From positions 1,073,736-1,137,735 of the forward strand of contig MU004195.1 of NCBI GenBank assembly GCA_010093605.1: a stretch of DNA of 64,000 bases, given 5' to 3'. Under the pieces are notes generated by a model. It was not told the DNA's origin and searched no databases. It saw only the letters and a program-made list of their open reading frames with translations. The position numbers were made by a program, and so were the translations under genes. Source of the DNA: Lophium mytilinum (Eukaryota > Ascomycota > Dothideomycetes > Mytilinidiales > Mytilinidiaceae). Below are positions 42,977-51,156 of this stretch, piece after piece (positions within the stretch are counted from its first letter, which is position 1; every line of letters begins with the position of its first letter).

Positions 42977-44553
42977 TCAAACCTCCCCCTCCCTCCCCTT
43001 AACCTCCTCATACACCCTCTCTTCCGCCTTCGCAACCCTCTTCCCCCCCGCTGTCTGGGTATACCTCTCGCTCATCTCCGGCGCATACCCCTCCCCAGGC
43101 TTCTGCGCTGCCATCTCCGCCACCCACGCCACATCCCCCTCCTGCACCGCGCTCGCCCACGCGTTCCGGTTCGCAGTCTGCCCGACCTGCGGGGGTGGAT
43201 TCGCGGCAGCGAACGGGGTGGCAGCAGCGCGTGGCTGGGCCTCTGGGTTGCGGCCTGGGTGCGAGCGGCGCGATTTGGTGAGCTTCTGGCGGGCGGCTGG
43301 TTTGCGGGCTGGTTTCGTGTCCTTTGGTGGGGAGGGCGTGGATTGGCGTGATTTGGGGGAGATGCGGCGGGGGCGGAGGTGGAGGGGGAGGACGCGGGGG
43401 TCGGTGTCTGGTTGTGCGGAAGTTGGGTCTAAGGGAGCGGGTTTGTGGGGGCGGAGGTGTGGTGGGATGCTCTTGGGCGCGGTTTGGGTAGGTGTAGGCT
43501 TGGCTAAGGCGAGGGGCTGATTTAGTTGCAGGATTGAGGACAGGTCGAGGTCAGGCTGTCGATGGTCGATGCCGAAGAGGAGGTTTGTGAGGATGAAGAG
43601 AGGGAGGAAAGTATCCAGGCCGAAGTAATACCAGAGCAGAAACAGCGGAGCCCACGTCAGAATCTTGGAGGCGAGCTGTCTCATGAAGTTGAGGAGTAGA
43701 ATCTGACTGATTATGGCGAAGGTGTCGGCGTAAGTCTCTGAATCTTTGATCTGAGGGAACTCGCCTGCTGAGGCAGGAAGGTGTAGGAAGCTGGCCAGAC
43801 GGGTCCAGTCCGGGCGAGAGATGTCGAATTCGAGGAGTCGCTTCGAAGGCACCAGGTCGCGGATACGATTGTAGTGGGCCAAGTAGACCTCGCGGGTCTC
43901 CAAACCGGCCATGTCACCGCCATAGACGTGCTTCTGAATGGTCTGAGCGCCACGAAGGAACGGACCGAAGAACTGGGCGTCATTCTTGACAATAACATTA
44001 TAGGCAAGGGAGTTTTGAATGTTGGACATGGTGGAATTCATGGCCTCCAGCCATTCATCCGGGTCCCGGTTGAGAAGAATCACCTTCGCGTCCGGATATG
44101 CTTCGATGAGGTCCTCGGCAAAGTACGCGCAGGGCGCGTCGATCACGGTCTGTGATTCGAATTAGCAAGAGGAACTAAGCAGTATGTTCTCTAAGGTAAA
44201 TGCTCACATCATGTCGTCCTAGAAACTTGTCAAACTCAACTCGTCCGTACTTGGGGCCGGCTGCCTGGAATTTGGCTTCCAAGGCTTCGTTCCACAGAGG
44301 GAGGTCGCGTTGGTAGTTGGCGATAGCTGTGTTCATGTTGTAGGGATCGAACCCGAGCTTGATCAACGCCGCATGCATAGCTATGAGAGTATATAGTTAG
44401 CAAGAGGGCTGAGAGAGTGGGAAATCGAGCAAACCTACAGTTCGTGCCAGTCATAGGCATTCCTAGCACCAGAACCTTCTTGATCCTGATATATTTGTTC
44501 GAATCGGCATCGATGAGGCGGTCGCCATTGATCGGAACTCCAGCAGCGGGCAT
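42977..44553 (-). CDS. sulfotransferase-like protein with membrane segment and basic tail
   Basis: Exons 44553..44439, 44380..44208 and 44149..42977 give 486 aa. The P-loop-like PAPS-binding start is KKVLVLGMPMTGTNSMHAAL (residues 25-44), created by splicing. The rest of the domain (KYGRVEFDKFLGRHDTVIDAPCAYFAEDLIEAYPDAKVILLNRDPDEWLEA) follows the fungal Sulfotransfer_4-type family, often wrongly named NAD epimerase. The usual domain ends near residue 230. After it come a hydrophobic stretch at about 259-290 (LTWAPLFLLWYYFG and FLPLFILTNLLFG) and a disordered Pro/Arg/Lys tail of about 195 residues. The tail ends in a conserved-looking NAWASAVQEGDVAWVAEMA helix. The protein is probably membrane-anchored. 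Whether the last part is a separate conserved domain is unknown. Confidence 0.8.
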
Positions 44554-45372
44554 CTCGGCGGTGAAATAGAGTGAAAATGTGCTTGTCGAAGCGAACGTGG
44601 CGTTGAAGAGCGGTCTTTAATCTAGCAACGTTTCTAGGTGATGGCGATGGTGCGAAGCGGGTCGAACGGCGCTGTCTGAAGCGATAGAGTGAGTGGTGTT
44701 GCTTGGGGTGAGGAAAGTCGTGAGAGTGATGGAGTATGAGGAGTGTGTTGTGGAGGCTGTACGCTGGAAGTGAAATGAAGACAAAGCTAATGCGATTGCC
44801 GGAATAACAATGGGCCGGTAAGCATTAGACTGGCGACGCTGACATTCTTGAAGGAAACAATAACGTCCACAAGCATAAACTTGACCATACGTCGATTCAC
44901 CTTTCTTTATGCTGCCAATTTATTGACAATTGACGACTTCCGAAGCAGAGGCAGAAGCTCAGCGATGCAAGCGAATGTAGCCTGGGCCTAAACGTTACTA
45001 GTTGGCGTGATTTTCTGGTACGCTTTTTGCGTTCTGGCTTCCTTATAACCCTCAATTGTGCGCATGCCTGGTGGACGGGAGGACCTTGGACGTAGATTAC
45101 TTTTGCCTCATATTGAACGGAACTACGTCGATGAGGGCCAACTTGATAGAAATTACACTACCTTCTAGAGATATAACGCCTCTACCAGAGGATCTCCTGA
45201 CAGTGGCGTCGAGCGACCAACAGTGGGGTCGAAGCAAAAACATATCCCTGCGCCTCAATGTTTGACCCATATTGTATGCGCTATTTTCCTAGACGCCGTG
45301 TATGCGTAACGCCCGCTAAGACGCCGCTAGAAGTTGAATTAATATCAACCGAAGACCTGAGGTTCTTCCAAA
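44554..45372. other. intergenic, no gene seen
   Basis: About 820 bp between the sulfotransferase-like start and the SET-gene stop. The plus frame 45056-45265 has no support. Confidence 0.4.
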
Positions 45373-46826
45373 TCACCCAAATAGCTTATTCAAAGTCCCC
45401 TTAAACCCTCTTTTCCTCTTTCCCCAACTCCAGTGCGCCTTCACCTCCGCAGCCATATCCTCCCAATCGGCTACGCCCGGTACGGTAGGGCCCATCTTGA
45501 TAGCTAGGATCTCAGCAGCTAGCTTCGCATGTCTTGTTGCTTCTTCTGCGTTCCCAACAGCAGCGTATGCCATCGCTGCATGGCCATGAGGATCGTCAAG
45601 GAATCCCTCAAGGCCCTGTTCTCTGAAGAGTTGGATGACACGCTCTGCGTCCTCGGTCGTGGCAGCCGATGCCGGTGTCCAGTCTTCAAGACTCGCTGTG
45701 AGGGTCTTGATCGTGGTCAGAATAGCGTCCGAAGCTTCATGGTTCTGGCAACGCCTGCATTGGCAAGAGAAATGGTACCCCACTTCGAGATTCCGGTGAC
45801 GGAGTTCGAAGTGCGTTAGTGGATCTGAGTCTAGGAGCTGTCAGAGCGTAGTCTGATAGGATGAGAGGGGTCTTCGTTACAAGCAATGGTAATCTCTTCA
45901 TCTGGTCCAATATCCCTTGTCGCATGTACAACGTGCGTTAACGTTGCCCCGTCAAGGTAATACTGAGCACTATCGCCTATTAGTGATTGAGCATGCAATC
46001 AGACTTGATGTACATACTTCGGAGCGCAATCATGGTTCATGCGCGAAGGTTCTGGAATTAAGGCTAGATGCATATGTCCGCCGATTTCCATCTCGAACGT
46101 GTTTGACTTTAGAACATCTTGCATGACCACCATCGGATTGTTGTAGAACTTTGTGAGACTTAAATATGAGTCCCTGGTGGCGGCGGGTAGCTGAATGACT
46201 GCAATCTTGAGGAACTTTTCGCGTTGCAGTGTTGATAGTTGCGGGTCCATATAGACAAGCAGCGCGGGTGTATAGGCGGATAAGAGCTCTCCACTCTTAA
46301 TGCTGCGCTTAGCTAACATGGCAATACCTTTTCCTGGAAGAGCGTCGGTGTACCAGACATTTGTGTGATCGTTGACGCCTAATCCCTCAACCTCCCAAAA
46401 TGGCGATAGAGAGGCGAATTCTTCAGCTATCCGGGGCGTTGTGAAGATTGAGATACCCCTTCCTCTATCAAAACTCGCGGCTGTGTACACACATAGCTCG
46501 CTTTCGAGCTCGTCGATATAAAAGGTGCAGACCGGCTCATGTGACCATGGCACTGCATCCTCCAAAAGGTCGTCGTTTAGGTCCAATGCACTAGCGATAG
46601 GCATCTGTTCCTTACGGTCAAGTCGAGCAATGCCATCGCTCGATATGTTCTCAGAGCATGCTAGTTCAGAATTTGCAACCAATGGATCACTAAGACACCG
46701 TTGGCTTGGGAGATCAAGGGGTGAGTTCGAAGAAGCGGCATTGACTGAAAGGAAAAGGCCAAAAGCCTTGATGGAGACTGATAACAACATGATGAGTGTA
46801 TTTTCTGGACAAGAGGTTGAGGACAT
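45373..46826 (-). CDS. SET-domain protein with signal-peptide-like N-terminus
   Basis: Exons 46826..46018, 45969..45881 and 45824..45373 give 449 aa. The SET core runs from GKGIAMLAKRSIKSGELL through RMNHDCAPNAQYYLDGATLTHVVHATRDIGPDEEITIA, where splicing creates the NHxC and EEITIxY elements. A post-SET-like Cys set follows (FSCQCRRCQ), typical of SMYD/SET5-type lysine methyltransferases using S-adenosylmethionine. Residues 13-31 (MLLSVSIKAFGLFLSVNA) form a hydrophobic signal-peptide-like segment; an alternative start at 46790 would put it right at the N-terminus. That would send the protein to the secretory pathway, odd for a methyltransferase but seen in a fungal subgroup. The second intron was placed by family pattern and is less certain than the first. 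Confidence 0.8.
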
Positions 46827-47145
46827 CCATTCTTAAGAGGACGTTGAGGGCGACCCCTGATGTTGGGGATCTGGTTTCAGATGATGTTTGAGGAGGTTCC
46901 GAAGCGCTGAGGTTAGGAGATGGCGCTAAGACATAATTGGCTAGCACCCCCACGATGCCCACTTCGGCTGGTAACACTCTCGTTCCCAACGTTCTATCAT
47001 GAAGGACCTTTTTCAAAATTGACATTACCTAGAAAATTCCGCTTTGCAAATTGATGAGCTGTGCAGCTGTCGAGGGTTATAGTGCTATAGGACAGTTCTA
47101 CTCTCTTTCTCGAAGCATCTTCTGCTTCCACATGATGTGCTAGCC
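46827..47145. other. spacer, no gene seen
   Basis: Promoter side of the SET gene; the minus frame at 46714-47025 has no domain. Confidence 0.3.
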
Positions 47146-47160
47146 TACCTCAGACAACGG
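47146..47160 (+). repeat. dispersed TACCTCAGACA motif, copy 2
   Basis: TACCTCAGACAACGG; core identical to the copies at 20324, 47253 and 47517. Confidence 0.6.
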
Positions 47161-47252
47161 AAGGAATGGCCAATCAAATGCATTTGCCTCCGCTCTAATC
47201 TGTGCTGCCTAGGATTTTACATCTTCTCTCAATTCTTTTTGATGCGCTGGAC

Positions 47253-47266
47253 TACCTCAGACAGTG
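47253..47266 (+). repeat. dispersed TACCTCAGACA motif, copy 3
   Basis: TACCTCAGACAGTG, 107 bp after copy 2, in a gene-free AT-rich stretch. Confidence 0.6.
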
Positions 47267-47516
47267 ACAAGCAAATAAAAAAGTCAAGCAAATACGTTGT
47301 CGAACAGGCCCCAGTCAAATTGTCAAGCTTAGTAGCGATCACAATACTAGGGCCTGAGGCTGTACAGTCAAACCTACCCCCGGTGTTGAACGCGCTTGCT
47401 AGATTCTAATAAAAGGTGGAAGTGCCCCGGACAGTAGCACCGTAGGCCTTTAAGCGCTCAAAATCGCACGCTCTGGACAATACATTCCAAATATTGTTTA
47501 TAATATTACAACGAAG
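47267..47516. other. AT-rich gene-free stretch between motif copies
   Basis: No coding content. ACAGTCAAACCTACCCC near 47366 loosely recalls Tc1/mariner-type terminal repeats, but I could not delimit an element. Confidence 0.25.
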
Positions 47517-47533
47517 TACCTCAGACAGCGGTG
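47517..47533 (+). repeat. dispersed TACCTCAGACA motif, copy 4
   Basis: TACCTCAGACAGCGGTG, the fourth copy of the 11-base core in this window. Confidence 0.6.
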
Positions 47534-47747
47534 AACACGTTTGCACGTACATCTTCACAGGTACTACATCTATCACACTTCGTAGGAGGCATGCTCGTTA
47601 CATGATCTGTGTTCAGTGTAATGATGAGGATAGAGTCTATCTAGAAAAAAGAGGAATGATGTACACGGACTCTACAGGCCGTGCAGCTCCTGCCCGGGGT
47701 TCAAGGGGATCCCGACAGTACTGCCTCACCGGCTAGCAGATGTTCCA

Positions 47748-48695
47748 TCACTTCCCCGCTTTCCCTGTTGTCTTGCGCCAACGCTCCGCCTCAAGCTTGT
47801 CCTGGTCCGAATATCCCTTATACCCATGGTCGTTCTTCATAATGCTATAGTACCCAGCACAGCGAGTGCACCCTTCGACGTGCAGCCACTCAATCATTGG
47901 GAACGCAGCCTCGAAATTTTGCACCTCCGACAGCTTCAGGGAGCACATATGCACACGTACGGCGGGGAGCCCATGCTCTGGACGCTGCTGGAGTTCCTCC
48001 ATCGTCCCCCGTGTACAACGAGCCTGTGCGTCCATTCCTTTGCCAAAAAAGGCCGCAAAGTTCGAAGGACGAGGGTCGTTGCCCTTGCTGGATTGCAGCA
48101 GACAGATAGTCTCTTCTTTTGTACGTATCGATATAGGAGCTAGATGCAGCTCGCGGAGGCACAGTAGCTGTGGCAGAAGCTCGACGAGCATCGCTAGATA
48201 GTATATGTCTATACGCCACGGAATGCAGGGAAGGGGGGTGGTAGGGTGTCCTCCTGGAATTGGTGTAGTCCTCAACAGTATTTTCCGAGCTTTCTGCTTG
48301 ACAACATCGGGGGCATTTAGCCTCAATCCCCACTTGTTCCACACGTGGTCCCAAAACGGGAGGATAGAAAAGATGTTGTACTTAAAGAAGACTTCGTCTA
48401 CTTCCTCCTTGATGGCGTGGTTGAGGCGAAATAGGGAGACATTCACCCCCGCGGGCTTCAATGCGCCAAACCGAACGTCTAGACTGCTGGGCGCCCGAGC
48501 AAGTGGCACTAGTTCCTCTGGATCTGCAACCATTGCGTGGAAGTATACCTCATCGCGTAGTTCTGGGGGTAGATCCATGAAGTGTGGCCCCTTGCGTTGA
48601 GGTTTGACAGCCAAGGCCCCATTGTTTGGCTCGAGCATAGCTGAGTGGATGCGGATTTGGCGTGAAGGGGTGGTGTTGTGGGGCAAAGTGAGCAA
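47748..48695 (-). CDS. F-box-like hypothetical protein (LPPELRD type)
   Basis: Single exon of 315 aa. The motif FMDLPPELRDEVYFHAMVADP at about residues 39-59 is the F-box-like start, followed by VSLFRLNHAIKEEVDEVFFKYNIFSILPFWDHVW, the usual second element of this lineage-specific family, and a Leu-rich middle. The C-terminus has WLHVEGCTRCAGYYSIMK, with a CxxC that could be a metal site. An in-frame Met at 48638 is an alternative start. TATAAAT sits about 70 bp upstream of the first Met. It is divergently transcribed from the F-box-like gene at 49140. Function unknown; possible SCF substrate receptor. Confidence 0.68.
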   Translation of the reverse strand: MLTLPHNTTPSRQIRIHSAMLEPNNGALAVKPQRKGPHFMDLPPELRDEVYFHAMVADPEELVPLARAPSSLDVRFGALKPAGVNVSLFRLNHAIKEEVDEVFFKYNIFSILPFWDHVWNKWGLRLNAPDVVKQKARKILLRTTPIPGGHPTTPLPCIPWRIDIYYLAMLVELLPQLLCLRELHLAPISIRTKEETICLLQSSKGNDPRPSNFAAFFGKGMDAQARCTRGTMEELQQRPEHGLPAVRVHMCSLKLSEVQNFEAAFPMIEWLHVEGCTRCAGYYSIMKNDHGYKGYSDQDKLEAERWRKTTGKAGK

Positions 48696-49139
48696 TGAGA
48701 GTGGTTGTGGAGGTGATTGCTGGTAGAGGACTTGATTCGAGGACGGAGTCGACCTGGCACGTATTTATATCCCGCAAATCTGATAATTACAAGTCAATGG
48801 ATCGAGCCTACGAAAGCTCGATTGGGGGCCTCTCCCGCTGTGAATGAGTCCTGACGCAGCTTGATCAGTTTTCAATCGACCTACTCGAGTGTGAACATTC
48901 ACTTTCTCTATGGAGGCCTCCGCGTATATAATCTTCTCCAAGACTAAACGTTCAATCAGTACCCACAACACTCTCCCACACACAACCACTCTTGACACCA
49001 TTTATACCCCATACTGCAAACCTTCGATACCTACAAAGACCTCTTTCACCAACGCCTCGTCAAAGCCACACTACTATCGACCATCACCCCACCACCTCTT
49101 TAGTTACAAAATCTCCTTCTAACAACTACACGCCACACA
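48696..49139. promoter_or_regulatory. bidirectional promoter of two F-box-like genes
   Basis: 444 bp. TATAAAT (minus, 48763-48769) points to the left gene and TATATAAT (plus, near 48925) to the right gene. The right half is a CA/CT-rich leader. Confidence 0.5.
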
Positions 49140-50501
49140 ATGGGCCGGAAAGAGCGTATTGCCAAAGCTCGTAAGGCCGAGCGACAGGCCACCGAATTCA
49201 ACCCTCCAGAATGGTAAGTCCAGCTCCAGGTCGAATATCTCACCGCTCATGCTCCCATCTTGCTCGCTCAATACCACTGTGAGGGGTGCCCTAGCAAGAA
49301 AGCAATCAGTCAATCAGAAGGCAAGCTGATATCCACTGCGTTGACCTTGACATCGTGCTTAGAGTTTTGTAAGCCTCTTGAGGCACCCCAAGCAATGGCA
49401 GCATGAGTTCAAAACATTTGAACACACCTGCTAATACACACTGCCAGGCAACCCGTCTCTCGACCCAAGCCGGAGAAACCAGAACCGCAAGAAGAAATAG
49501 AACCCCCAATCGTGATAGAACCTGGGTTCAGAAACTTCCTCGATCTCCCCCGCGAGCTTCGGGACATGGTATACGACTACCTCATCACCCCAAACCCCAC
49601 CTGCCGCATCTTCCACTATCCCTCCTCTCTACATGCCCGCTCCGCCAAAGCCCGCAGGCACGCCAAGGAATTCCGCAAAACCATCCTCCAGGAGCGCGAA
49701 GAATTGACACGCCGCAAGTACGAACAATACTGTGACAAAGAGCGCCGAACGCACCCCAACCAATACCGCGAGCCCAAACCCACCGTTTTCCACGACGCCC
49801 TCACCGGCGTGCAGCAAAGCCTGTTCCTCGTGAACGACCAAGTCCGCTGCGAAGTCGAAGACGCGCTGTACCGCAACGCAACTTTCTTGAACAACCTCAT
49901 GGCGGCCGAGAGCCAGCCCTACGCCGTCTTACCGCCGCGTAGCTGGCTTCAGATCCGCCGGCTGGAACTCACCTTCGCGTTCCTCGACCCGATGCCCCGC
50001 TCCTATTACGACTCCTGGGAGTGGTACGAGCACCTGCCGCTGTCAAGCCATGCGCGCGGCATTCCCGCCGTCTTCGACCTTGATAAGCCGCGTGATTGCC
50101 GCCGAACCCGCCGCTGCGACGTCGCGGCGTGGGATGCGCGCGTGGTGTACGTGCTGGCGATGTTGCGTCTGCGGCGGTTGACGGTTGATATTGGGCATGC
50201 GCTGGTGGCGCATGTCAACGGTGATGCGGGCAGCTGGTATCGTGGGTACCATGTGCGCAGGGGGATGTTGGTGGTGCTGGCGAGATTGGCGAGGGCGCTG
50301 GAGGAGAGGAAAGCGGGTGGGGGTGAGGAAGTCGGGTTGGAGTTGGTGTCGAGGTATGTGGATGATGCCGATAGTAGGAGAAAGAGCGTGGAGACTTTGG
50401 TGGGGGAGCTAAAGGCGGTGCTCAAGGAATGGGAGTTGATGGCGTGTGGGTGCTGCTTTGCGAAGAAAGGGGAGAATGGTAGGATTCTAGAGATCGATTA
50501 G
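49140..50501 (+). CDS. F-box-like hypothetical protein, intron carries a dispersed repeat
   Basis: Exons 49140..49213 and 49448..50501 give 375 aa. Exon 1 codes a basic start, MGRKERIAKARKAERQATEF, with a possible nuclear-localisation character. Exon 2 begins QPVSRPKPEKPEPQEE and then has FLDLPRELRDMVYDYLITPNP, the F-box-like motif, followed by SLFLVNDQVRCEVEDALYRNATFL, the second element of the family. The end contains a CGCC cysteine group (LMACGCCFAKKG). The 234-nt intron is unusually long for this window because it holds repeat copy 2 (49283-49419); phase and GT-AG sites are intact. Divergent to the F-box-like gene at 47748. Function unknown. Confidence 0.75.
49283..49419 (+). repeat. dispersed MITE-like repeat, copy 2 (inside an intron)
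   Basis: Begins GGGGTGCC and has GGCACCCC about 100 bp later, a perfect 8-bp inverted pair, then continues to AACATTT. It shares TTGACCTTGACATCGTG and ACCCCAAGCA (with small changes) with copy 1 and CTTAGAGTT-like text with copy 3. It lies wholly within the intron of the F-box-like gene. Confidence 0.7.
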
Positions 50502-51156
50502 TTTGAGTTCATGGTTACGACAGGCTAGACTATGGTAGGTTGTAGCTCTTAAAGACTATGAAAACAGCCATGATCTTACAAGTAGTTAAGAAACTCCTCA
50601 TTTCATCTCGGTTTACTGCGGCGTTTAGGCACTGCGTGCGACTGTTTGGGGTGTTCTGACAGGTCTTCAATCTCTGAACACAACGTAAAAGTCGACGTAG
50701 TGGAAATTAGACTTGCCTTTTAACGTTTCCAATGACTGGTCGCGGCGCCCCTTACAGCGGCGTCAAGCAAGCAAGATTGTAGCTCTTATAGTGCGATAGC
50801 GGTGTCCAAATAACAACGCAAAGGGCAACGCAATGGCAATCAGACTCCCCCTTGATGTCACCAATGAATAGCCAGGGCGCCCCTCACAGCGGCGTCAAGC
50901 GAGCAAGAGTGTAGCTCTCACAGTACCATATCCATGCGCCCAAAGTTACGGCCTAGACCCTACAATAAAACCAGAGAAATGGGGGCAGATTTTATTTATA
51001 TGGAGCTCTTTTCCTACCTACGAACCTACCTGGTATCTCGCTTATCAAACAGACCTCATGCTCCTGCCCACCCATATATGCTAGCTAACCCGATCACTGG
51101 CAAAGCCCAACCACCCAGACATCCAACCCGACTTTTCAGCATGCCCCCGCTATTGC
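50502..51156. other. convergent intergenic region with a tandem duplication
   Basis: 655 bp between two stop codons; it contains the 133-bp tandem duplication listed next and no gene. Confidence 0.4.
50681..50946. repeat. 133-bp tandem duplication, two diverged copies
   Basis: Unit 1 is about 50681-50813 and unit 2 about 50814-50946. The best block is GGCGCCCC[T/C]... at 50744 and 50876, followed by ACAGCGGCGTCAAGC[A/G]AGCAAGA and GTAGCTCT in both. Most differences in this block are C/T or A/G transitions, the pattern left by repeat-induced point mutation. Confidence 0.7.

Noticed and set aside
47366-47385. Possible Tc1/mariner terminal repeat (ACAGTCAAACCTACCCC)
   Set aside because: Only a loose resemblance from memory; no opposite end and no transposase coding sequence nearby.
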